In this document: one piece after another, positions 38,018 to 50,000 of the stretch
How positions within the stretch are numbered: the first letter of the stretch is position 1
Layout of the letters: the number at the start of each line of letters is the position of its first letter
Assembly: GCA_036346255.1 (NCBI GenBank)
Contig: CM070636.1
Span: forward strand, 26,667,539 to 26,731,538
Reading direction: 5' to 3'
Length of the DNA stretch: 64,000 nucleotides
Source: Ampelocalamus luodianensis
Taxonomy: Eukaryota > Streptophyta > Magnoliopsida > Poales > Poaceae
Notes under the pieces: model-generated
Databases searched by the model: none
The model's input: the letters and a program-made list of their open reading frames with translations, nothing else
Told to the model about the DNA's origin: nothing
Translations under genes and position numbers: made by a program

Positions 38018-41000
38018 TTAGTAGGGCTCCACCGGTGCACGGAACTTGGCACCTGCGTAGACAGCAGCAGCGCCGAGCTCTTCCTCAATCCTAAGAAGCT
38101 GTTCCAATTACAAACAAAATACCATTTATTAGTACAAACGGGCCAATTTGTAAAATTGCAATCCTGCTAACTCAAATATGCATGAACATAAGCGATGGGG
38201 ATTGCTTTTGCAGTATAAGATTTAGAAGAGCTACTTGCCTGGTTGTACTTGGCAAGACGCTCTGAACGGCAGGGCGCCCCCGTCTTGATCTGTCCCTGTT
38301 TCACAAGAAGAAATATTGTTTAGTCCTCCCAAGTCCCAAATAAAGACAAGGGGTACAATTAAAATGGTGCTGATTAAAATTTTCCACTCTTAAGGTGTAG
38401 AGTACAAAATCTTACCGTAGCCAAACCAACTGCCAAATCAGCAATGAATGTATCCTCAGTCTCACCACTGCAGTCAGGAACCGTAAATTAACATACAAAT
38501 GGTATCAAAACAACTCCAGGAGAAGAGATAGTGATGCACATCACAACATCTACGTACCTCCTGTGACTGGTCATCACACCCCAGCCAGCACGTTTTGACA
38601 TCCGCACAGCTTCAATACTCTCGGTGACAGATCCAATTTGGTTAACCTATAGATGAAACAGTGAACAATCAGAATGTGGAAGACAAATTATGAGATTGAT
38701 ACCAAGAATAGATAACGATAACTGTGTGAGCAGAATAATACCTTGAGCAGAAGAGCATTGCATGACTTCTCCTCGATTGCCTTTGCAACCCTCTGCACAG
38801 CATATTGACAAAAATAATTACAGTGATCAAACAAAATGGAAGTGATACAATCAATAACACAAATCACTCACCGTTGGGTTGGTGACTAGAAGGTCATCGC
38901 CAACAATTTGCACTTGTTCTCCAATTTCTTCAGTCATCTTAGCATAGTGCACCCAGTCATCCTGGTCAAATGGGTCCTCAATCGAGACAATGGGGTATTC
39001 ACTGACAAATGACTTGTATACATTCTTCAGGCTATCTCCAGATATCTTCTGTGAACCGTCATTGTTCTACAACACAAGTGGCAAAATTATGAATGGTCCC
39101 GAGAAGGTTATGAAATTTGTCTACAGAAAATAAGCATTGGGACTACCTCTTCCTTGAAGTTGAGGTCATAGGTTTTGTCCTTGTCACTGTAGAACTCTGA
39201 AGCAGCAACATCCATTCCAATGACAACCTAGCATTTCACATAGCAACAAACTTCCTCCAATTACAAATTTAAACTTCATAGACAAGTGATCAATAAATTA
39301 ATTCAAGCACACAAACCTTGCCGGTGTATCCAGCCTTTTCAATTGCAGTCTTAAGGAGCTCAAGACCCTCCTTGTTCTCCTACAATATTAAAACACAAAT
39401 AAGTGAAATCATACCCAAAATACATTGACATCAATTTCTAATACTCCCTCCAGTCACAAAGACTTTTCAAAGTCAAACAAGCTGCTCCTTTGACCACTAT
39501 TATCTTATATTTGAAAGGAAAAAGTCTATTTTACAACTCTAAACTTTTCGAAAGTCTGGAAATCAACCTCCAACTCCAAAACTGGACATCCTACACCCTT
39601 AACTATCAAAACCGTTCATTTTACCCCATCAACCCAAAACTATGGTAGTTTTGTCCGACGTGGCGCTGATGTGGATGATGGGGCCCACATGTCATCCTAC
39701 TTTTCCTTTCTTCCTCTTTTTCTCTCTCCCCTCTCCGTGTCTCCACAGCGCCGCCCCCTCCCTCCATGTCTCCCTCGGGCCCGCGCGTCAGTGTCGGAAA
39801 TCTAGGTTTTAAATGACCTTTATTAACTCGCTTGGGTCCACACGTCAGCCGAACAACGTAGTAATTAAACTCAGATCTATACAGTAATTGGGCGCTTAGG
39901 ACATTGATTTTGTGATGAATAGCGTTTGTATTCAATATGGGGCCAATGGACCAGTATATATACACAAATACATGTGGTGAATATGCAAAGAACCCCTTAT
40001 AACAATGGGGAATAACACACTATACATATATATTTCTAACACCCCCCCTCAAACTCATGGTGGATCAACAACACTGAGTTTGGAGAGGTAGAAACCGTGC
40101 TGTTCTCGAGTCTAGGCCTTCGTGAAGAAATCCGCTATCTGAAACTCGGAAGGCACATACTGAAGAGCAATCACCTGATCATGCACACAAGACCGCATGA
40201 AGGAAGCATCAACACCAATATGCTTGGTAAGCTCATGCTTCACAGTGGTCACGCCAATACCGATAGCACTGCATTATCTGACAAGAGAGGAGTTGGTGTA
40301 GTAAATGCAAACACCAAAATCCTCAAGTAACCACCGTGAGCTGGCACTCGTTGTCAAAAGAGCCATAGCTCGCAACTCACCTGACTCGAACGGGACACTC
40401 GCAGCTGCTTCTTCGCCTTCCGTGCAATGAGAGAACCACCAAGAAAACACAAGAAGCGTGAGATAGACCGCGATCGAGGGATCGCCGCCCAAGTAGCATC
40501 CGAATAAGCTCAAGTCCGAACGAGCCGAGTTTGGAAAGAAAAGACGGCGAGATAGTCCTATCAAGGTATCGCAGAACTCAAGAAGGTGGGTCGAGCGGAC
40601 TGAGCGGAGCAGATACGAACCGACTCGTAATGTGGATCGGATAAGTAATATCGGATGAGTAACGCGAAGATAGACAAGACTCCCAACAAGATGACGATAG
40701 CGTAGCCGGATCGTAAAGAGGCTCGCCATCGAGGGTCTGAGGTGAACATTGAGCTCCATGGAGTCTCAACAAGAAGTCGATCAATGAGAGAGGCGCGATC
40801 AAGAAGATCTCGAATATACTTCTTCTCTTGGGACATAAAGAAACCATCCGGAGTGGAAGTAACCTCAATCCCAAGGAAGTAACGAAGAGGACCAAGATCC
40901 GACATAAGAAATCGCCACTAAGGCGAGCCTTGACAAAGGCAATGTACTCGTAATCATCTCCAGAATGATCATGTCATCAACATACGTAAGAAGAAGAGTC

Positions 41001-44000
41001 CGACCACGAGACGGCGTGGACAAAGAGCGCAGGATCATGATCACTAGATGAAAAGCCAAGAAGAAGTGACTACGAGAGGAGAAGCGCTCAAACCAAACAC
41101 GAGGGACTTGCTTAAAGCCATAGAGAGAACGACGAAGACAACAGACCATACCCTCAGGAACAAAATACCCATGTGGCGGAAGCATGTAGACCTCCTCACG
41201 CAACTCGCCATTAAGAAAGACATTCTTGACATCAAGTCGAGAAATGCACTGATGGACGCAGACGCCACCGCAAGAAGAGTGCGGATAGTGGTCATGTGAG
41301 CCACAGAGCAAAAGTCTCGTCGTAGTCACGACCATGCTCCTACCGGAAGCCACGAGCAACAAGACGCGCTTTATAGCGCCAGAGAGCCATCGAGCGAGTC
41401 TTAATCTTATAGACCCACTTACACGTGATGGGACGAGAGCGAGATGGAAAAGGAACAAGATCCCAAGTACCAAGACACTCCAGGCAAAGATCTCCTCGAC
41501 CATAGCATGCCGCCACTCGTGATGAGTAACATCATCCCGATAGGAGACAGCTCAAGAGTAGCCGCACTGTAAAAACCAAAACGGCAGAGGCCGAATCGAC
41601 CGCGATCGCGAAGAGCAGAAGCGAGAAGATAACCCATCGGGAAGATGGATCATCGGAGAAGATAGAACATCAAGAGAAGATGGCTCATCGGAAGATCCTC
41701 AAGACGCAGGTCGACGAGTGTAGACGAGTGTAGCGGAGGAGCCTCGAGGAGCCGCAGGAGACGGCAGCGGCGCACACACGCGGAGAGGCCACGTGGAGGA
41801 ATATGTGGAGACTCAGCCGGACGGGTGGATGAGGGCAAGACAGATATAAGGTGTATCCGAAAGGTCAAAGGACAGAGACTCCACAGAGGAAGCCGGCGGG
41901 AAGGAGGTAGGACGGGTAGAAGGGACGAGACTCGTCGAAAGTCACATCCCGAGAAATCCGCATCCGTCGACCAACGTGATCCCAAAGACCGATATCCCTT
42001 GTGCTCAGCACCGTGATCCCGTAAAGACACACTCAACAGATCGAGCAAACGCAACGCAAATGCATTTGGCGCGTAGTAGTCGAAGAAGACCACAGAGACG
42101 CCAACAGGATCGCACTCAAGAGCGTAAGAGGATGGATGTTAACGAGATAGGTGGCAGTGGAAACAAATTTCTACCAAAAGTGAGGTGGAATAGAGGCGCA
42201 ACCATCGCGCACGAGCCGCCTCAAGGAGATGACGATGCTTGTGCTCACGACACCATTCGAGCATGAGCACCGTGACGTGAGAATCGAGCGAGAGTACCGC
42301 CAGAAGGAAGCCGCGCAGTAACGAGAGGTACTTCGCCAATGAGTCGCACGACGCACACGAATAGGGGAGAACCGTGTGTAGACCATAGTGGCAAATTGTT
42401 TATAGATAGATAAGACTCACTACGAAGACATAAAATATATCCAAGTGTGGTGAGAAAAATCATTTATAAAATGATATAATATCGATGACCCCTTTCAAAC
42501 GGCGAGTTTTGACCTCAAACATCCGAATGAACAAGATCAAAAGGACGCTGAGACACCGACTACTATGAGGATAAGGAAGTCAGATTCGCTACCTAACTTA
42601 CACACGACAATCTAAAGACACATCTCCCGAGATGCACTTAGAAGACCACGACTTAACTAAAGACGACAGACGAGATCCACACGGATGACCAAGACGATGA
42701 TGTCACCTGCTGGAAAGAGCCGGTAGACGAGCGGCGTGCAGCGAGAGATCGGCGCGACGGTGGCAGCGGAAGGAAGGTGAAGCCACTCAAGCTCCCAGAG
42801 ACGCTGTGAGTCAAGGCGCCGAGGGCCAAAACCAACCAAAGCTCCCGTGTGGTGGTCCTGAACACAACAAGAGTCAGAGTCGAGAATGACCCGACAACCA
42901 AGATCAGTAATCTGTCCAGCAGAAGGAAGCTGCATGGTAAGGCGAGGAATATAAGCAACAGAAGGAACATGAAAAGATGAGTTGCTAAGAGGTCCTTGAC
43001 CAGAGACAAAGGGATGTACCATCAGCGGTAAGAACACTGGTAGAAGAATCAAGAGGTGTAATGAAAGACAGAGTATAAGAATTAGAAGTCATGTGAAAGG
43101 ATGCTCCAGAATCAAGAATCCATAGGGAGGTACCGATCGTGAGGAGGCGGTTTCTCGTTCAAGAGTCGTGAGCGTAACTCCGCAACCCTGCGAGGAGAAC
43201 CCGAGGCGGCAAAGCGCCGGGTCCGCTATCTCTCGCCAGCCGAGAGAAATCACTGGGAGTCGATGCAGCGCCGATGTAGAAGCACCGCATTCGCAGTTAG
43301 GATTAGAACGGGCGTGAAAGATGTCGCCGCTTCTTATAGCATCGAGACTCAATGTGGCCGACCTTGTTGCAAAGAGGGAGCAATGAGGACGACCACCGCC
43401 GGATGAAGGCGGCCAAGACTCTCCCGTGGTAGCCGAGGGGCGCAGTCAAGCGTGGAGCGCGGTAGCAGTGGGCGAGCGGCGAGCACAGAGGAATGGCAAG
43501 CAGCCAAGACCACTCAAGCGAGTCTCCTCTCGTCAGATCTCAAGAAGGGCCTCCGTGAGAGTGACACAAGGGTGGCGTGCAGGAGCCGGGCACGCCACGT
43601 CCGAACTTCGGGACAAAGGCGAGTAAGGAACTCGTGACACGCCAAACCTGTGTCAAGACGCATACTAGGCAAAGATCGACAGAGCGATACCAAGAAGCAG
43701 TGAGAGTCCAACTCGACGCCGCATGCCAGAGCTCTAAGCGTAAAGCGCCAATAGTAGCATCACCTCGTCAAGAGAGTGCTCTCGCGACCACGGGATGTAG
43801 AGAGCATCACCGAGGGCTCGTAGCATCGACGGCGTGAGTCCACATCCGAAGGCGAGGGGAGACCCACAACCTCGTAAGAGAACTGCCGGATATCGTGATG
43901 AGGACAAAGCAGCACTCAAGGTCGCCGCTGCATTCACCGAGCGTAGGCGGTCAAAGCGATCTCTTGTAGAAGTCCGTGCCTCTTGGTAGGCGAGATAGCC

Positions 44001-47000
44001 TTATCATCGCAAAGGCGAAGCGGTCTCAAAGAAGAACCTTGTTTACCGTCGGACGGGCAGATCAGCGAGGTCTGGCGGAGGCGTAGGGCAAGGCGACAGT
44101 GACATCGCTGCGAGAACGCCCCGCAGACGTAGACCACGCATGTGGATGCGCATGTGAGACACAAAATCTGTGTAATTAACACCATCGAATATCATCGCCA
44201 ATGGTGAGGGAAATAGTGCCCATTGGTAGGCGACGCCGACTCGCGCGACCAAGCGCAACGGTTCAACAAAGCTAACGGACGCCGCAGGCTGGCGGTAGGA
44301 ACGACGTAATGAGATTTTCTCTCTCTTCTTTTGCCTTTTTTTTCTTTTGGGCCGCCACTTAAACCCACAAACACTCGCCGCCGGCGTAAGAAGCGCAAAC
44401 TAGGGTTCCGGTCGTGCGCGAGGAGGCGCGCGCGCGCCACGCTACGATCCGAGCGCAAGCAAGCAGCCAAGTGAGGCGACGGCGGCGCGCAAATGAGGCA
44501 GCAGCCGGCCACGCGCGATCCGAGCGACGCGACGCGCGCAGCGAGGGCGCGCGCGCCACGCGCGCGATCCGAAGCGCGCATCGCGCGCGGTCACACTCGA
44601 AGAAGACATCGGATCCAACGACACAGGCGTGGCGACTCTCGCGCGAGGCGCCGAGTTAGGCCGGCGGCGAGTAGCGAGGACCGAGAGCCGGATCTCGGCG
44701 AGCTCGAGCAGTAGCTTCGGGCGACGGCGGTCCCGGCCGAGCGAGCAGGAAGGCGCTTGATTCGGGCGATGCAAGCCGACGAGGTGCCGGGGCGACGCCG
44801 GAGCAGAGGAGGCCTGGAGACGCCGAGGCAGCGATGGTGGAGGCGACGCCAAAGCAAGACACACCGAGTCCGGGTCCGGACGACAAGCGGTGAAGTCGGG
44901 CGGCGGCAGGAAGAACAACCAACGGCGGCAGCAGCGGCTCGACGAAAACAAACCCTAGGTTTGCTCTGATACCATGTGATGAATAGCGCTTGTATTCAAT
45001 ATGGGGCCAATGGGCCAATATATATACACAAGTACATGTGATGAATATGCAAAGAACCCCTTATAACAATGGGGAATAACACACTATACATATATCTCTC
45101 TAACAGATTTGGCCTAATGGTTGGCTACAGTAACTGTCCGGCTCCCAAGCGCTGGGTTCTCCGGCCAATCGCCGACAATCTAGCCCATGGCGGCGCCAGC
45201 TATGGCCAAAAATGGAACCCCCAAGGGCCATGCGCACCCAGAGGTACCGGTGGCGAGGTCCATGGCGGCCCTACGCGGCGGCGCGGCGAGGTTAGGCGGC
45301 GGTGGTGTTCGGCCAAAATGCCAACTCGCAACCCGATGACGCTCTAAGCCAAATGGAGTACGCATTAGCAGCCATGAGGCACTAGGAACTCACTGGAGGG
45401 TCGCAGGGTGAAGGAGTTCACCGAAGGATGGCTGGCGATGATGGACAGCGGCGGCGGCGAGGTGGCCAACGTGAGCCAAAAAGAAAGAGAAGAAAGGTCG
45501 GGGAAGTATCAATGAGGCTAGGAGATGGAGCCAGAGCAAGGAATCAGACAATGGCTTACCAGAGAAGAAGCGGTGGTGGAAGCGGCGTTTTCGGCCGAAA
45601 ATGGGGAAGAACCGAATTATGGTGGTTCATGTGGAGCAAACATGAAATTAGGTTAGGGGAAAGACTCATAGAGCCCTGGAACATATGATGACGCAGGTGG
45701 GGAAAGAAGGGGATCACTAGAGCACCGACAGCGTCTCAACCGAAACGTGGAGCTCGTGCTTTGGGGGGGGAGATGGGTGGAGAAGGAGAGTGATGGATCG
45801 GGGAAGCAAAGGAGGAGCTCAGGGAGGCTATGGGTGGCCTCTTATAGGCGATGTGGCGAAGAAACCGCGAGGAGGCCGGCGGAGTCCACTGAAGGTGACA
45901 CTCGAGCATGGGCGCGGTTAATAGCCGAGCGACAAGGACTTGACCGGGTGTTTAATGCGCTGGCCGATGCAACAGAGGCAAGGGAAACCGATGAGCACAA
46001 ATTCTCGGGAGACGAGAAGAGGCGTGGGCATTGTGCGCGATCTCAACGTCGTCGAGGTGGAAAGCAGAGGTGGAAGCCGAGCAAGGGGTTGTCGTCATGC
46101 GAAGGCATGGGCACGCGGGGTGGACGCATGGTCGCGGCCTGGGGCGCACACCGTGAGGGCGCCGAGTTAGGCGCCACGCGCGAGTTAAAGGGTGGTGGCG
46201 TAGGGCTGGTCGTGGAGCGAGGCGGGTGGGTCGGGCCGAGCGGAGGGCTCTGCACGTGATGGGATGTCGACATGGCATCCACGAGTAGTCAACCGTTTTG
46301 GCTTGGGCCACGTCAGCGCCACATTAGACAAAACCACCACGCTTGGGTTGAGGGGTAAAATGAACTGCCAGATAGTTAAGGGTGTAGGATGTCCGGTTTT
46401 AGAGTTGAAGGTTGATTTACGGACTTTTCAAAAAGTTCAGGGTTGTAAAATAGACTTTTCCCTATTTGAAATAAGTTGTAAAAGTGCAATATTATGAAAG
46501 CTTTTTTTATGACAAATTTACTCATATCATTTTCAAGGTTATCTATCTCACCGCCATGGCCTCGTCTTGCCAAGCTTGGCTATGGCGGCATGTGGCGTTG
46601 GGGACCAATGATCCCCTGGGCGGGCCCCTAGGCGGCGCTGAGCGCCACCTCCCTACCGCGACTTGGGCACAGGTGGTCCCCTGGGCATTCGGTTCGCCTA
46701 GGCGTTCAACGGTGGTCCTAGGCGGACCGAGGCGGGGCTAGGCTTGTTGGGCGCGGCGGACCTAGGCGGCACGAGCCGGACTTGGGCGGCTCAAGGCAGC
46801 GCTGGGCGCTTAGGGGAGAAAACGCAGACTGATATAAAAGGCAAGAGAAAAACCTACCAGATCTGGCTGGTTCAACCCCTTTTGCTCCTCTTGCGTTGGT
46901 CCAAGTCGTGCGCCGCCTTCCTCTCGGCTCGCCGCGCTGCCGCGCCGCCTCCGCTTGGGCCATTTCTCGCGCGCCTCCTTCCGCCTCCGCCCATCGCGCG

Positions 47001-50000
47001 CTCCTCCTCTCCTCCCGCCGCCACGCTGCCTCCCTCCCGCCGCCGCGCCCCAACCACATCGCCCCTGTGTCGCCCGCCTCCCTCTCGCCCCGCCTCCTCT
47101 AGCTCGCTCCCACTAGCCTTCGCCTCCCTGGCGCAGAGCCTCCTGTGTCCGCCACCTCCTCCTCTCGCCCTCGCCCCCTCACCGAGTCCGCCTGAGTGCC
47201 ATTTGCTAGTAAGTAGGGAACTAAGGGAGTACTGGTGTCTCGAGTGCTTTGCAAATAGCAAATAGCAGTTATGCACTGATGCTAGCAAATGCCAAATAGG
47301 AAAATAGCAAATATCAGTGCAGTAATTGAGGAAGAAAATAGCAATTACTGTTTAGTGATTATTGTTTAGTAGTCAATTCTCAATTGTGAATTTGTGATGT
47401 ATTTGTGTTTACTGTTTAGTAGTCAATTAGCAAATAGCAAGTAGCAAGTAGCAATTATGATTGTAAGTTTGTAACAATTGTTTATCAATGTTCATGAATT
47501 GTAGGATGTCATCCGTTGCGTCGGCCACAGTGGAGGCGACTACAGATAGCCTTAAGTGAAAATCCGAGGACATAGGGTGGGAGTATGGAGTGTTGATTGA
47601 TCCGAACAATCTGGATAAAGTAAAATGCAAATTGTGCAACAAAATTGTTTCCGGTGGAGTGTATAGGATAAAGCAACATATTGCTCACATTAGGGGCAAT
47701 GTTGCTAAATGCCCGTTATCCGCAAAAGAGATCAGGAGAAGTGCATCAAATCAATCGAGGAGGCACAACATAAGAGGAAGACTAGGAAAGATAAAGAACA
47801 AGAAGTTAGAAATGAAGTCACCATTGATGAGGATGTCACTGGTGATGTTAATGAAGATCTTGAACTTGAAGATGTAGGATGCTCGGCATGTCGAAAGTTG
47901 GGGCCCATGGATAAGTTTGCAATGCCTATTGATCCTAGTACATTGAGCTCCAAAGAACTACGACAACAAGCAAGTAGTGCCACCATTTGGAAAGAAAGAC
48001 TCCATAAAGTGAGGCAATATTTTGCTAGGTGGGTTTATGAATTAGGTAATAACTTGCAACTCTTTTAATGTCTATTAGCATAAGTAACATTGTATAATTA
48101 ATTAATTATTGCATGTTTTAAATGTACCTTTCAACTCCATCAACAATGATGCCTTTGCGCAAATATGTGAAGCCATTGGCCGCTTTGGCCCTGGCTTTAT
48201 TCGCCCTTCTCAACACGATGTACGGGAAAAGTTGTTGTATGAGGAAGTGGATAGAACTAAGGGGTTATTGAAGGACCATGAAGAAGAGAGGGCCAAGACC
48301 AGGTGCTCTATTATGACTGATGCATGGACTGATCAGAAAAGGAGGAGCATTATGAACATGTGTGTGCATTGTAACCTGGGGTCATGTTTCCTAGAATCAA
48401 AAGAGGCATCTGATGAGTCCACACCGGAGTGCTCATCTTTCAATATGTGGATTCTTGCAATGAAAAAATAGGTACAGCCCATGTTGTCCAAGTTGTCATC
48501 GATAATGCTTCAAACAACATGACGGTGATGGTAATTTTTAAGGACAAAAGACCTAGCATATTTTGGAGCTCATGTGCAACCCACACTATCAACTTGATGT
48601 TACAAAGAATTGGGAGCATTGCAAGGTTCAAGAAAACACTTGATCAAGCTAAGTCACTAACCATTTTTATCTACTCACACCATAAGACATTGACCTTCAT
48701 GAGAAAATTTACAAAGAAGAGAAATATAATAAGGCTCAGGATGACTAGGTTTACTTCCTCTTTTCTCACTTTGCAAAGCTTGCTTGAAAAGAAACTCCAA
48801 CTAAGGTCGATGGCGCTTAATCAAGAATGGGAAAATTGCATCCATTGTAAAAAAAAAAAAAAGGCAAAGGCAAGGCATCCACTGCTATATTTGTTAGTAG
48901 AGCTTTTTGGAATGGTGTTTCTCTTTGCTTGAGGGTATTTGAGCTATTGGTAAAGGTTCTTCGAATAGTTGATGGGGATGTGAAGCCTGTTAGTCGCTGG
49001 ACACTTACTATTGGTGATAGCAAGATCCTTACTCTCATGGAGAGGATGACACTTGGAGATGGGGCAATTTTCTCTTGTATATTTCTCTTCACAATGTCAT
49101 GCCAACTCGAGGGGTTGGATACATATTTATAGGGCTAACCAAACCAAGATATGCTAAGCATATGCTAAGCATATGCTAGTCTAAGATGCTCGCCCTAGAT
49201 GCCGTGGTCCTAGATGTTCTCCTCTAAAGCTAGTCCTAAAGCTAGTCCAAGATGCTCATTCAAAAGAGATGCTAACCGCCACCAAGGATGTCGTCCTTGA
49301 AGGGCGGCAAAGCCAACACGTAGACTTATCCATCAATCTCCCCAAGTCTTGTGTGTCTCCTTGGAGGAATCTGAGCCATCCCGATCCTAGAGCAGAGCGT
49401 CGTCCTGATTTCAACGCCGAGGCGTCCCCAAACTTGACAGAGCCTCAACGCCTCGAGTCACGCTCGGAGAAGAACTCCGCCGCCGGTCATGTGGTGGGTG
49501 TCGCCGATGATCGAGGCACCACCCGCCGGTCTTCTTGTTGTCGAACTTTCGCCAAGAGGGCGCGTGCTTTGGCTCGTCAAGGCGGAGAGAGGCATCGCGG
49601 CGGTGCCGAGGTAGTTCGATGCTCGCCGAGCAATGAACAGCCGATGCTCTCCTCCGCTCGCGCGACGTGGCCTGGCCGCTCGTGGTCGGGCGACAATCTT
49701 GGCCCGATGACTGTGCTTGCCGCAGCTTGTAGCAAGAGTCGCCTCGTGTCGGCTCTTGTTTGCCGGGCCGCGCCGCTCGGGCGCCCACGGCCATCACCTC
49801 GGCGACGCCCTCGTGCCCATGCTCAAGCGTCTTTGCGCGCTTGCCGCGCTTGCCACGCATGCGCGTCGCTGTCGTGGAAGAAGGCTCCCTTCTTCCTGTC
49901 ACCTGGCCGGCAGCCCATTCCTCCCGAGCGAGGAGCTTCCGCCAATGGTGACGGGTCCCGAGAGAGCCGTGGCTCATCATCGTTGATTTACCTTGAGGCG

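Larger units (their letters stand above)
39911..45105 (-). mobile_element. Ty1/copia element with 131-bp LTRs, TSD GATTT
   Basis: LTRs at 39911-40041 (3') and 44975-45105 (5') start TGTGATGAATAGCG and end CTAACA. By eye they differ at 7 of 131 positions, five of them transitions of the C/T or G/A type. GATTT flanks at 39906-39910 and 45106-45110. On the minus strand a perfect initiator-Met primer site TGGTATCAGAGC directly follows the 5' LTR, and a GGGGGGG-rich polypurine tract directly precedes the 3' LTR (40042-40050). The interior encodes decayed gag-pol. It lies inside the MULE, so it is younger than the MULE. Confidence 0.93.
39517..46462. mobile_element. Mutator-like element (MULE) with long TIRs, TSD TATTTGAAA
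   Basis: Terminal inverted repeats of about 160 bp: the left starts GGAAAAAGTCTATTTTACAA (39517) and the right, reversed, starts GGGAAAAGTCTATTTTACAA (46462). They share further segments such as GGACATCCTACACCCTTAAC. The nine bases TATTTGAAA flank the element at 39508-39516 and 46463-46471. There is no transposase; the interior (39681-39905 and 45111-46300) resembles the GC-rich middle of the long-LTR family at 15302-17974 (for example a CTGGAACATA-GATGA segment at 45664 and 17046). A Ty1/copia element is inserted inside. It looks like a non-autonomous MULE that acquired LTR sequence. Confidence 0.85.
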
